A stretch of DNA of 64,000 nucleotides from Lentzea sp. NBRC 102530 (GCF_030269365.1 NZ_BSTF01000003.1:124001-188000), one strand, 5' to 3'. Positions 51,579-59,870 are shown, numbered from the stretch's first letter. Numbers and translations: made by a program. The notes: generated by a model from the sequence alone, not told the origin.

Positions 51579-51615
51579 CAATCGCCCGGCGAGAAAGAAT
51601 CTCGCCGGGCGATTG
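51579..51615 (-). terminator. Terminator downstream of the chaplin-like gene
   Basis: CAATCGCCCGGCGAGA (51579-51594) and TCTCGCCGGGCGATTG (51600-51615) form a perfect 16-bp stem with a 5-nt loop, 25 bp after the stop of the minus-strand gene at 51640. Confidence 0.9.
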
Positions 51616-51639
51616 TGAGAAAAGATCGTGAATTGTTGA

Positions 51640-52419
51640 TCAGGCGTTGGTGCCGCGGCGCGCGCCACGACGTGCCATCACGCCGGCGGTCATCAGACCG
51701 AAGCCGACCAGCAGGAACTCCAGGGGGTCCGCGCCCGTCTTCGACAGGGTCGGGATGACGGCGGCGGCGTGCTCGGAGGCCTTGGTGCCGGTCTGCGGGA
51801 GGCCCGCGCCCGAGTCGTCACCGGTGGTGCCGCTGCCGGAGTTGTCGCTGTTGTTGCCGCCGCCGGGGTTGCCGGTGCCCGGGTTCTGGCCGGGGGTCTC
51901 GCCGCCGGGGGTCTGGCCCGGGTTCTCGCCGGGGTTCTGACCGGGGTTCTCTCCCGGGTTCTCGCCCGGCTGCTCCGGGTTCTCGCCCGGCTGCTCGGGC
52001 GTCTCGGTCTTGCCGCAGTCGCCGGTCGCGGTGCCCAGCACGCCCGCCGCCGTGCCGCAGACCGTCAACGGGGCCTCGACGGTGCCGTTGGCCTGCTCCG
52101 GCTTGGTCTCGCCGCAGCTGCCCGCGCCGCCGCCGGCGACGCCGGCCGAGTTGCCGCAGACCGTGACGGGGGCGGAGACCAGTGCCTTGTCGGCCTGCAG
52201 GCGCTCGGCGGGCTCGGTGTCGCAGGTGGCGTCGCTGTGGCCGAGGACGTTGATCGCGTTGCCGCAGACCTTGACCGGGACGCTCAGCAGGTTGCCGACG
52301 CGGACCTCGTCGTCGACGTTGATCGGCACCGGGACCGCCTGGGCCCAGCCGGCGGTCGCGACCATCAGGCCACCGGTGAGCAGGGCTGCGGACATGGTGC
52401 GGTTGAGGTTCTTGCGCAT
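51640..52419 (-). CDS. Chaplin-like surface protein with PGEN repeats and anchor signal
   Basis: A 259-residue exported protein. Signal peptide (about residues 1-28, ATAGWAQA). Three chaplin-like units each hold PVxVCGN and a later Cys: VSVPVKVCGNAINVLG-like, VSAPVTVCGNSAGVAG and VEAPLTVCGTAAGVLG. A Pro-Gly-Glu-Asn/Gln repeat stalk follows (about 145-190, PGENPGENPGQNPGENPGQ), then LPQTG, a 13-residue spacer, LSKTG, a hydrophobic helix and RRGARRG. It resembles long chaplins, which coat aerial hyphae, but has two LPxTG-like motifs, and the true cleavage site is uncertain. Confidence 0.85.
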   Translation of the reverse strand: MRKNLNRTMSAALLTGGLMVATAGWAQAVPVPINVDDEVRVGNLLSVPVKVCGNAINVLGHSDATCDTEPAERLQADKALVSAPVTVCGNSAGVAGGGAGSCGETKPEQANGTVEAPLTVCGTAAGVLGTATGDCGKTETPEQPGENPEQPGENPGENPGQNPGENPGQTPGGETPGQNPGTGNPGGGNNSDNSGSGTTGDDSGAGLPQTGTKASEHAAAVIPTLSKTGADPLEFLLVGFGLMTAGVMARRGARRGTNA

Positions 52420-52476
52420 GACTTCTGGTTCTCCCTGAGTTGACTGATCCCTTCCGGCGCGTGTGGCTCGGGAGGG

Positions 52477-53037
52477 TCAGTCGGGGGAGAACGTCGGCTT
52501 GTCGGCGCGCACGGTGTGCGGCGCGTCGTGGTGTTCGTCGTTCGCGAGCTGTGCTGTGGTGGCGGGCGGCCTCGTTGCGTGCGGCAGCGTGCCCACCGGG
52601 GCCTGGTTGCTCGTGCTGCTGCCCGCGCCGCTCTGCGGGAGCGTGCCGGGGACCGGCTGCTCGGCCTGCTGGGGCTGCGGGACGGGTACGGGTTCTGGCT
52701 CGGGTTGTGTCGTCGTGGGAGGCGCCGGCGCTCCCTGCTGTTGTTGGGGCGCTTCGGCGTGCACGACGGGTGCTGCGGGCTGCCGAGGTGCGGGCTGGGG
52801 CTGCGGAGGTTCGGCGGCCGGTTCGACGCGCGGGTCCGGCGTGGACACCGGCGGCACCGGAGTCTGCGGCTGCGTGGTCTCCACCTTCAGCGCGATCTCG
52901 ACGACGGGGAGCCCGACCTCGACCTCGAGCCGGTCGATCCCGACCTTCACGTCGGCGTTCGCCTGGCCTGCGCCGCCCAGCAGCCAGGCGCCGGTCACCA
53001 GACCGGCGAGCAGCAGGAGCCGACGCAACCACGACAT
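52477..53037 (-). CDS. Secreted Pro/Gln-rich protein upstream of the chaplin-like gene
   Basis: A 186-residue exported protein. Signal peptide (MSWLRRLLLLAGLVTGAWLL, cut near GQANA). The mature part begins VKVGIDRLEVEVGLPVVEIA, then becomes disordered and rich in Pro, Gln, Glu and Thr (PQPQPAPRQP, EPEPVPVPQPQQ). No anchor motif. It lies 57 bp upstream of the chaplin-like gene in the same direction, so both are likely to be coexpressed surface or matrix components. Confidence 0.75.
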   Translation of the reverse strand: MSWLRRLLLLAGLVTGAWLLGGAGQANADVKVGIDRLEVEVGLPVVEIALKVETTQPQTPVPPVSTPDPRVEPAAEPPQPQPAPRQPAAPVVHAEAPQQQQGAPAPPTTTQPEPEPVPVPQPQQAEQPVPGTLPQSGAGSSTSNQAPVGTLPHATRPPATTAQLANDEHHDAPHTVRADKPTFSPD

Positions 53038-53080
53038 CGGCCCTCACCCTAGATCAAATGGAGCAGTCCGACATCCGAAA

Positions 53081-53119
53081 AAGGCCATCCCGGCGACTGC
53101 GCGTCGCCGGGATGGCCTT
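53081..53119 (-). terminator. Terminator downstream of the 5'-nucleotidase gene
   Basis: AAGGCCATCCCGGCGAC (53081-53097) and GTCGCCGGGATGGCCTT (53103-53119) form a perfect 17-bp stem with a 5-nt loop, 16 bp after the stop of the minus-strand nucleotidase gene. Confidence 0.9.
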
Positions 53120-53135
53120 CAGGTGCGCTCTTCGG

Positions 53136-54851
53136 TTACGGCGTGACCGTGATGCGGTCGAGCGCGGGAGCGGACTGGCCGGGGTTGGCCGTCAGGTACG
53201 CGGAGAACGCGTCCAGGTCGATGCCACCACCGGTGATGGCGGTGCCCTTGGTGAACTCGCTGAAGCCGTCACCACCGCCCTGCAGGAAGCTGTTGATCGT
53301 CACGCGGTAGCTGGCGTTCGGGTCGAGCGGCACGCCGTTGAGCGTGATGTTCGAAACCTTGGAGCCGAACGGCGCGGACTGCGACCAGCTGTACTTCAGG
53401 CCGGCGGACGGCTGGAGCACGAACTGGCGGGCCGCCGTGAACTGCTGCTCCAGCACGGCCTTGAGGTTCGTGCCGGTCAGCGTGATCGTCTGCAGGATGT
53501 TGCCGAACGGCTGCACGGTGAACATCTCGCCGTACGTCACCACGCCGGGGCCCTCACCCACGGGCGAGGGAGCGAACGTGAGGTCGGCGCGCACGCCACC
53601 GGGGTTCATCAGCGCGAGCACGGCGCCGTTGCCCTTGGTGGCCTCGAGCTGCGAGTCGGCGATGAGGTTGCCGAGCGGCGACTCACCGGCGGGGTTCTGC
53701 GCCCGCAGGATGTCCGAGCCGATGGTGCCGACCTGACGGTTGGCGATCGGAGCGGCCTTCGTCTTGGCGAGGTCGACCAGCGCCTGGATCTGCGGATCCG
53801 GCGTGACCGTGCGCGTGACGATCTTGTTGTCGGCCTTCGTCTCGCCGCGGATGACGTCGCGCGTCCGGCGGTCGATCTTGAGGTCGACGACGCTCAGCTC
53901 ACGGCCGAAGGCCAGGCCCTCGATGAACGGCCGCGGGTTGCCCGCCGGGTCCTTGACCACGCAGTTGTAGTGCTGGTGGCTGTGGCCGGAGAAGACCGCG
54001 TCGATCTTGGGGCTGACCTGCGTGGCGATGACGCTGCCGGGGTTGTTGGGGGCGACGTTGCACGCGTTGGGGCCGCCACCGGACGAGGTGACCTGGTCGC
54101 CCTGGTGCACGAGCAGCACGATCGACTTCACGCCGATGGCGTCGAGGAGGTTGGCGTACTTGTTGGCCGCCTTGACCTCGTCACCGAACTTGAGCTCCTT
54201 GATGCCGTTCGGGTCGACCAGGATCGGCACGTCCTTGAGCGGCATGCCGATGAAGCCGATCGGAATCCCGTCCCGGATCTCGATCCAGAACGGCGGCAGA
54301 GCAGGCAGCCCGCTCTTCGCGTGCGTGACGTTCGCACCGAGGATCGGGAAGTTCGCGCCCTTGTACTTGTCGCTGAACTGGCACCCGTCCGTCGGGTGGC
54401 AACCGCCGCGCTGCATGCGCAGCAGCTCCTTGTAGCCCTCGTCGAACTCGTGGTTGCCCGCCGCGGTCGCGTCCATGCCGACCTTGTTGAGCACCTCGAT
54501 CGTCGGCTCGTCGTGGAACAGCGCCGACACGATCGGCGACGCACCGATCAGGTCACCCTGCCCGACGATGACGGAGTTCTTGACCTCCTTCTGGAGGTTC
54601 TTGATGTGCGTGGCGTTGAACGCGGCACCACCGGCGTCGACCGTCGTGCCGTCGGGGAGGATCACTCGACCCGACGACCCGCTCGGCGGCTCGATGTTGC
54701 CGTGGAGGTCGTTGATGCCGATCAGGCGCACGTCAACCGTGCCCCGACCGCGCAGTGACTGGACATCGGCCTGGGCAGGCCCGGTAGCGCTGATGACAGT
54801 GGCCGCGGCGGCGGTGATCGCCAGAACGGAAAGCCGTCTGAACGAACTCAT
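53136..54851 (-). CDS. Secreted 5'-nucleotidase/2',3'-cyclic phosphodiesterase (UshA-like)
   Basis: A 571-residue exported metallophosphoesterase that releases phosphate from nucleotides. Signal peptide ends near GPAQADV (about residue 29). Metal motifs: GINDLHGNIEP, VGQGDLIGASP, AAGNHEFDEG, LVHQGDQV and GHSHQHYN. The C-terminal nucleotide-binding domain has NLIADSQLEA, ALMNPGGVRADL, TVQPFGN and GGGDGFSEF. Family length and active site are intact. Divergent from the MarR gene. Confidence 0.93.
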   Translation of the reverse strand: MSSFRRLSVLAITAAAATVISATGPAQADVQSLRGRGTVDVRLIGINDLHGNIEPPSGSSGRVILPDGTTVDAGGAAFNATHIKNLQKEVKNSVIVGQGDLIGASPIVSALFHDEPTIEVLNKVGMDATAAGNHEFDEGYKELLRMQRGGCHPTDGCQFSDKYKGANFPILGANVTHAKSGLPALPPFWIEIRDGIPIGFIGMPLKDVPILVDPNGIKELKFGDEVKAANKYANLLDAIGVKSIVLLVHQGDQVTSSGGGPNACNVAPNNPGSVIATQVSPKIDAVFSGHSHQHYNCVVKDPAGNPRPFIEGLAFGRELSVVDLKIDRRTRDVIRGETKADNKIVTRTVTPDPQIQALVDLAKTKAAPIANRQVGTIGSDILRAQNPAGESPLGNLIADSQLEATKGNGAVLALMNPGGVRADLTFAPSPVGEGPGVVTYGEMFTVQPFGNILQTITLTGTNLKAVLEQQFTAARQFVLQPSAGLKYSWSQSAPFGSKVSNITLNGVPLDPNASYRVTINSFLQGGGDGFSEFTKGTAITGGGIDLDAFSAYLTANPGQSAPALDRITVTP

Positions 54852-54970
54852 GGGTAGAGCCTCTCGAAGGCGTGGTTAACGCGCGTGTACGGCGTGGGAG
54901 TCTGCCTTTTTGAGGCGCCGTTTTCCAGAGGATCGACAGGATCGTCATCTCGCCGACTAGCCTTGTTCCC

Positions 54971-55447
54971 GTGACACCAAGTGAGCAGGAGCCGCACTGG
55001 CTCGACGAGGGCGAGATGCGCGCGTGGCGCACCTACGTGAACGGTTCCTCGATGCTCATGGACCGTCTGCACCGCGAACTGCAGGACACCCACGGGGTGT
55101 CACTGGCCGACTACGAGATCCTGGTGCGCCTGTCCGAGCAGCCCAACCACCGCATGCGCATGACGCAACTGGCCGAGGACGTCGCCTCGTCCAAGTCGCG
55201 CGTCTCGCACCAGGTGGCGCGGATGGAGAAGGCCGGGCTCGTGTCTCGTCGTGAGTGCACCGAGGACGGGCGCGGGGTGCTGGCGGAGCTGACTCCTGCC
55301 GGCCTCGCCCAGTTGGTCGCCGCTGCTCCCACGCACCTTCGCGGGGTGCGGGCGCACATCGTGGACCTGATCTCGCCCGAGGAGGGTGAGGTGCTGGCCA
55401 AGGTGTTCGACCGGGTCATGACACACCTGCGGGATGCGAACGGCTAG
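54971..55447 (+). CDS. MarR-family transcriptional regulator
   Basis: A 158-residue regulator with the winged-helix core (about 40-135: LADYEILVRLSEQPNHRMRM, LAEDVASSKSRVSHQVARME, KAGLVSRRECTEDGRGVLAE). GTG 54971. It lies between the divergent 5'-nucleotidase gene and tRNA-Ser(TGA), and is the last host gene before the integrated element. Effector unknown. Confidence 0.9.
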   Translation: MTPSEQEPHWLDEGEMRAWRTYVNGSSMLMDRLHRELQDTHGVSLADYEILVRLSEQPNHRMRMTQLAEDVASSKSRVSHQVARMEKAGLVSRRECTEDGRGVLAELTPAGLAQLVAAAPTHLRGVRAHIVDLISPEEGEVLAKVFDRVMTHLRDANG

Positions 55448-55477
55448 GCTTTGGGCTTGGCGCTGTTCGGCGTCGTT

Positions 55478-55562
55478 GGAAGCGTGGCAGAGCGGCCGAA
55501 TGCACCCGCCTTGAAAGCGGGAGACGGGCAACCGTCCGGGGGTTCAAATCCCTCCGCTTCCG
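55478..55562 (+). tRNA. tRNA-Ser (anticodon TGA), integration site of the AICE
   Basis: Acceptor GGAAGCG/CGCTTCC, anticodon stem CCCGC/GCGGG around CTTGAAA (anticodon TGA), long variable arm, TΨC arm GGGGGTTCAAATCCCTC, discriminator G at 55562. The 3' half is the expected attachment core for the tyrosine integrase encoded downstream; the gene is complete, as expected when the element restores it. Confidence 0.95.
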
Positions 55563-55568
55563 CAGTTC

Positions 55569-55611
55569 AGAGGGGTTGTGAAGGCCGTCGGGAGGCCTTC
55601 ACAACCCCTCT
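55569..55611 (+). terminator. Strong terminator after tRNA-Ser(TGA)
   Basis: AGAGGGGTTGTGAAGGCC (55569-55586) pairs perfectly with GGCCTTCACAACCCCTCT (55594-55611), an 18-bp stem with a 7-nt loop, beginning 6 bp after the tRNA. Confidence 0.88.
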
Positions 55612-55635
55612 GGTGTAGCAACGGGTGTAGCAACG
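55612..55635 (+). repeat. Perfect tandem duplication of a 12-bp unit at the element end
   Basis: GGTGTAGCAACG occurs twice without spacer, at 55612-55623 and 55624-55635, directly after the tRNA terminator. Position next to the attachment site and head-to-tail order suggest arm-type binding sites for the integrase or Xis; this is inferred. Confidence 0.6.
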
Positions 55636-55686
55636 CCCTCAGCTGGCCGATTGTCGCTGTGGGCACTAGCGGAGGCCATCCTGATC

Positions 55687-56766
55687 ATGACTAACCCCGA
55701 GTACGATGTCTGCCTCTCATTTGCGGGTGAGCAGCGAGCGTATGTTGATCAGGTTGCCGAACTGCTCAAGCAAAAGAAGATCGAAGTATTTTACGATCGG
55801 TACGAACAGGTCAACTTGTGGGGCAGGGATCTTTATGAACACCTTGACTCCGTATATCGAGATCAAGCTCGATACTGCATAATCTTCGCTTCGAAGCAAT
55901 ATGCGGAGAAAGTTTGGACCTCACACGAACGCAGGAGCGCTCAAGCTCGGGCCCTGACTGAAAACTCGGAGTACATCCTCCCTGCGCGGTTTGATGATAC
56001 GGAAATCCCTGGTGTTCGACCGACTGTTGGCTACATTGATCTTCGTGTGACGACACCAGAACAGCTGGTCGCGATGTTCGCAGAGAAGCTGAATGGAGTC
56101 CGGGCGACCGCATCCGAAGCTCCCCTGGCGGCCAACTACTCACTCGCGCCGGTATCTGACAACGAGCAGGCCACGCTTCTCTCGGTTCGCCCCGAGGCGT
56201 GGGAGTACATGCTATTCGCTGGCGTAATTTCGCGCGGCAAAATCAAGCTTCAGTCCAAGCTCAGGGATCACCAGATCAAGTATGCCAGGAGGATCCGCAG
56301 GATATCCGACGATATAGAAGCAGTTAACTACCTAGCCGACCGAATGGGCAGCGTTGTTGATATTGCGGAATCATTTATGAATATCTTCTCCCCCGAGGCC
56401 CAGGAGTGGGCTTTCGGCGCACAGGGAGAGCCTGGGGATCCCGAGAATATAATCCATCTCGGAAACCGTTTTACCGACTGTTACGAGGACTTTCTCGATT
56501 GGGCGGCCGATCTGCGTGGCATTGGCGTAGACGATGGACTAAAGAAACTGTATGAACTTGGCGCCCTCTTTGTGGAACTACCAATTAGACAAATTGGCGA
56601 TTTCATCAATTCTTACGTTTCTCAGCTTTCGGGCATCACTGAACGAATCGCCGCCGGAGAAACGGAGGTCGGGCTTGAGGTTAACTTCACCTTGAGTGTC
56701 GATGAGTCAGTCTCCGAAAAGTACGCCAAAGAACGAGATCGTGTCATGAGAAGCTTGGGAAAATAA
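55687..56766 (+). CDS. TIR-domain protein with unknown C-terminal domain (candidate defence gene)
   Basis: A 359-residue protein starting at ATG 55687 (GGAGG about 11 nt upstream). Residues about 5-130 form a bacterial TIR domain: YDVCLSFAGEQRAYVDQVAE, VFYDRYEQVNLWGRDLYEHL, YCIIFASKQYAEKVWTSHER; the Trp77/Glu81 pair corresponds to the catalytic-glutamate helix of TIR NAD-cleaving enzymes. The remaining 230 residues are helical with no recognised domain and end in KYAKERDRVMRSLGK. Codon use is far more A/T-rich than in all neighbours, indicating recent transfer. It is the only rightward cargo gene in the AICE's left end, convergent with the integrase. A toxic NADase role in anti-phage abortive infection is inferred. 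Confidence 0.85.
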   Translation: MTNPEYDVCLSFAGEQRAYVDQVAELLKQKKIEVFYDRYEQVNLWGRDLYEHLDSVYRDQARYCIIFASKQYAEKVWTSHERRSAQARALTENSEYILPARFDDTEIPGVRPTVGYIDLRVTTPEQLVAMFAEKLNGVRATASEAPLAANYSLAPVSDNEQATLLSVRPEAWEYMLFAGVISRGKIKLQSKLRDHQIKYARRIRRISDDIEAVNYLADRMGSVVDIAESFMNIFSPEAQEWAFGAQGEPGDPENIIHLGNRFTDCYEDFLDWAADLRGIGVDDGLKKLYELGALFVELPIRQIGDFINSYVSQLSGITERIAAGETEVGLEVNFTLSVDESVSEKYAKERDRVMRSLGK

Positions 56767-56781
56767 GTGGCTTAACCCAAG

Positions 56782-58065
56782 TTATCCGCCAAGCTCTTCA
56801 GTGAGCCTCTTCAAGGCCTCCCGCTTGTCTTCAAGGGAGACGGCCGCGTAGATCATCATCGTGACCTCGATGTTCGAGTGACCGACAATGTCCCGGACGA
56901 TGTGCGGCGGCACGCCGAGCCTGAGCAGCAGTGTCACGCACGAATGCCGGATGTCGTGAAAGCGCACCTCATCGAGGCCGGCGCGCTTCCGGATCGGGTA
57001 CCAGCTCGACCGGAGGTAGGTCGGATCGATCGGCCCGCCGAGGACCGTCGTGAAGATCAGCCCTGACTCTTCCCACCGCTCCCCCGCAGCCTCCACTTCG
57101 TCGTCCTGGAGGTCCCAGTGATCGACGAGCGCCCAGGCGACGAGCAGCGGCAACGGCATGACCCGCTCTGACCGGTCCGTCTTCGGCGGGACGAACACGA
57201 GCTTGGTCCCAACCCGCTGAAGCGTCTGACGGATCTGCAACGTCGGTGCGTGCTGCTCCGCGCAGTCCTCGCAGAAGTCGTCCCCGTGTCCAGCGCAGGG
57301 CTCATCCCACCCGTCCCAGTCGATGTCCTTCCACCGAAGGCCGAGCAACTCACCGCGTCGCATTCCGAGGTAGAGCGCCAGCACGTACAGCGCCTTCAGC
57401 CGATCGTTTTCGGCCGCCTTGAGCAGTCCTTTTGCCTGATCGGCGTTGAGGCCCCGATTCACGTCGTACCGAGGCGACCTGACCTGAACGAGCCGGGCGA
57501 CGTTGCGCGGCACGACCTCCTCCCGCATTGCGTGCGCCAGCGCATTCCGCAGAACGGCGTGGATCTGCTGAATCGTCCGGTCGGAAAGAACCGTCTTGCA
57601 GCACTTCCCCTTGGCGCAGCAACGCCGGGCATCCTTCGGCCGGTTAGCGTCGATCTTCTCCGCGCAGCACCGGCAGTCGTTCCGGAGCCGCGTGATGAAC
57701 GTCCGGACGTCTTGCGCCGACAACCGCTGGAGCTTCTTCGTCCCGAGGTTGGGCACCAGGTGCCGCCGCACGACCACGCCGTATCCTTCGACCGTCCGAG
57801 GCCTCTTCGTCGCGGCCACAGTGGACAGCCAGTACTTGAGATAGCTCTCCAGCGTCCACGTCTCCGCAGCTACGGGGATGCCGGCATCGGAGTCCGCGAT
57901 CTTCTTCCTGAGCTTCTTCCAGGCCTCCGACTCCGTGGTTGCCGAAACAGTGACGCGTTTGCGGTGCCCGGTCGTGGTGAGCACGTAGGCCGCGCCGATC
58001 CACATCCCGTCTTTGCGCTGGTAGACCGAGCCCTCACCGTTGGACCGCTTGCCCCCGGCCATCAC
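56782..58065 (-). CDS. int: AICE tyrosine integrase with Cys-rich insertions
   Basis: A 427-residue site-specific recombinase. Core-binding domain about 60-200; catalytic residues in YLGMRRGELLGLRWKDID (Arg about 236), HDIRHSCVTLLLRLG (His-x2-Arg about 369) and HSNIEVTMMIYAAVS (Tyr about 403). A Cys-rich insert lies at about 125-160 (DCRCCAEKI ... RRCCAKGKCC) and a second at about 250-275 (CAGHGDDFCEDCAEQH), both likely zinc-binding. GTG 58065 overlaps the xis stop; ATG 58062 is an alternative. It integrates the element at tRNA-Ser(TGA). Confidence 0.93.
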   Translation of the reverse strand: MMAGGKRSNGEGSVYQRKDGMWIGAAYVLTTTGHRKRVTVSATTESEAWKKLRKKIADSDAGIPVAAETWTLESYLKYWLSTVAATKRPRTVEGYGVVVRRHLVPNLGTKKLQRLSAQDVRTFITRLRNDCRCCAEKIDANRPKDARRCCAKGKCCKTVLSDRTIQQIHAVLRNALAHAMREEVVPRNVARLVQVRSPRYDVNRGLNADQAKGLLKAAENDRLKALYVLALYLGMRRGELLGLRWKDIDWDGWDEPCAGHGDDFCEDCAEQHAPTLQIRQTLQRVGTKLVFVPPKTDRSERVMPLPLLVAWALVDHWDLQDDEVEAAGERWEESGLIFTTVLGGPIDPTYLRSSWYPIRKRAGLDEVRFHDIRHSCVTLLLRLGVPPHIVRDIVGHSNIEVTMMIYAAVSLEDKREALKRLTEELGG

Positions 58066-58241
58066 GCAGCCTCCGCGATCAGCCGAGACAGGTACGCCTG
58101 CACCGACGAGGCCGGAACCCGACGACTCCCGCCGATCTTGACGGACACCAGCTCACCAGCCCTGATCAAGTCGAACACCTTCGTCCGCCCCACCCGAAGG
58201 GCCCGAGCGACTTCCTCAACGCGATACGCGATGTCGTTCAT
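58062..58241 (-). CDS. xis: AICE excisionase / MerR-like HTH small protein
   Basis: A 59-residue protein with a MerR-type excise HTH: IAYRVEEVARALRVGRTKVF then DLIRAGELVSVKIGGSRRVP and the terminal helix ASSVQAYLSRLI. It starts at ATG 58241 after GGGGGAAG and overlaps the integrase start (TGA within GTGA). This position directly upstream of int and its size agree with AICE excisionases, which direct integrase toward excision. Confidence 0.9.
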   Translation of the reverse strand: MNDIAYRVEEVARALRVGRTKVFDLIRAGELVSVKIGGSRRVPASSVQAYLSRLIAEAA

Positions 58242-58259
58242 GTCTTCCCCCTTGGTTGA

Positions 58260-59870
58260 TCAGGCCGCAGTTGCCGAAAGATCTGGAGGCCCAGCCGCGA
58301 GCAATGCGCGGTCGTACTCGGCCTTCCACGTCACGCGTTGAGCGATCGCATGCATGAGCAGGTGAGCCCGTGGAGGCACGTTCGGATCACCGGGCCGCAC
58401 CTTGTGCCAGACGAGCCGAGCCGGGTCCTTCTCCGGTTTCTCGATCCCCACGGCCTTGAGCGCCTGGAGCACGAACCGCTTCCGATCGGCCTTGTGGTCC
58501 GCGAGCGTCTTCCCCGACCACTTGCGGGACACCAGAACCCGCCGCCCAGGCAGCCCGAGCGTGGCCCTGCGGTGAGCCCTCCCCTTGCACCGCCCAGCGC
58601 TCATCCGCGAGTTCGCGCCGCGAGGCTGGACGCCGTAGAGGAGCCAGTTCGCGCACCGGTCCGAGCAGGGCGTGACAGCCAGCTCGTCCGCCAGGCGGTC
58701 CGCATGCCGGCGTTGTCGTTCGGTGTCCTGCTCGACCACCTCGCCGATGGATTTCGTGAGGTACTTCGTCAGGTAGCCAATGTGCCGCCCAGCTTCCTCA
58801 GAGCCGCCGAGGATGCCCTTGGAGTGCACCTGACGACCGAACTTCGCGACGTGCGCCGGTTCCTCGACCTCCGCGTCTTCCCAGGTGGTCAAGGCCTTTC
58901 GGGTATCGGGGTCGATGAACGCCTTGGCGTTGAAGTCCCAGACCGGCAGCTGGTCCACGTAGACGCGTTCGTCGTGGTTGGGCCACCACACCTGGTGGTA
59001 GGTGGCGGCCGTGACCAGGCGAATCAGCTCGTGGGGGATCGAACCGCGGAGTGCCGCGTGCAGATGCGGAGCAGCGCGTTTCTGCGGTTCGACCGTGGCG
59101 AAGTACTGCACGTCCCAGCCAGTGACCCGCCGAAGGTTCTGCCACCACCGGTCAACGAGCGACGCGAAGTGCACGGCATCCCTCGCGGCACGGCGGTAGT
59201 CGTAGCTGTCCGGATCGACCGGGGTGCCGTCGTCGCGCACCCTGCCGTAGGTGTCGAGCGTGAGCGTCACGAACATCGAGGGACGGAAGGCTCCAGCGAA
59301 CTCCCGTCCAACTGTCCGCTTCTCGACTCGCCGCCGAGGCAGGTCCGGCGCGTCCTGCCGACGCTTCGTCGAGCGCTTCACGGGCCGCTTGCCGGGGTCG
59401 TCCGGCGAGGGCAGGCGACCACGAACGCCGAGTTGCCGAAGTTCTTCGTCGACGCTGTGAATCTCCTCCCGCAGCTCGTCCGCCTCAGCCGAGTTGCCTT
59501 CCTCCTTGAAGGCCTTCATGAGGTCAGCGCGGTACTCCAGCAGCTCCGTCTGGTCCTTTGTCGGCGGTTTCGGGGTGAAGTCAGGCTCTACGTCCATGTG
59601 CCAGCCCTCGCGACACTGAGCCATCCGCAACGCCTTGGCCTTCTTGGCACAGGGCTTGCAGACGCTCTCTACGGTCGAGCCGCACGGCACTGCGACGTAG
59701 CGAACTTCGTAGGACTCGTGGTCCTCGACTTCCATCGTGAACGGCCGGACGCACACGCCATGCTGCTCAGCGGCAGCCTTGGTGACGTCGAGCGCGGCAG
59801 GCTGCCTCATCCGTTCCGCGCGGGTCTGACCTGCAACATCGCCGGGAAACGCAGTGATGTTCGTGCTCAT
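58260..59870 (-). CDS. RepSA-like rolling-circle replication initiator
   Basis: A 536-residue replication initiator of AICEs. The HUH-type motif is in ATVEPQKRAAPHLHAALRGS (about residue 268) and the candidate catalytic Tyr in GRHIGYLTKYLTKSIGE. An N-terminal zinc-like set (CKPCAKKAKALRMAQC) is visible. RepSA replicates the excised circle before transfer. ATG 59870 overlaps the stop of the translocase gene (ATGA). Followed by xis 18 bp downstream. Confidence 0.9.
   Translation of the reverse strand: MSTNITAFPGDVAGQTRAERMRQPAALDVTKAAAEQHGVCVRPFTMEVEDHESYEVRYVAVPCGSTVESVCKPCAKKAKALRMAQCREGWHMDVEPDFTPKPPTKDQTELLEYRADLMKAFKEEGNSAEADELREEIHSVDEELRQLGVRGRLPSPDDPGKRPVKRSTKRRQDAPDLPRRRVEKRTVGREFAGAFRPSMFVTLTLDTYGRVRDDGTPVDPDSYDYRRAARDAVHFASLVDRWWQNLRRVTGWDVQYFATVEPQKRAAPHLHAALRGSIPHELIRLVTAATYHQVWWPNHDERVYVDQLPVWDFNAKAFIDPDTRKALTTWEDAEVEEPAHVAKFGRQVHSKGILGGSEEAGRHIGYLTKYLTKSIGEVVEQDTERQRRHADRLADELAVTPCSDRCANWLLYGVQPRGANSRMSAGRCKGRAHRRATLGLPGRRVLVSRKWSGKTLADHKADRKRFVLQALKAVGIEKPEKDPARLVWHKVRPGDPNVPPRAHLLMHAIAQRVTWKAEYDRALLAAGPPDLSATAA

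Noticed and set aside
51900..51990. Short tandem repeats that could suggest a CRISPR or VNTR
   Set aside because: They encode the Pro-Gly-Glu-Asn stalk of the chaplin-like protein; no CRISPR repeat-spacer pattern exists anywhere in the window.
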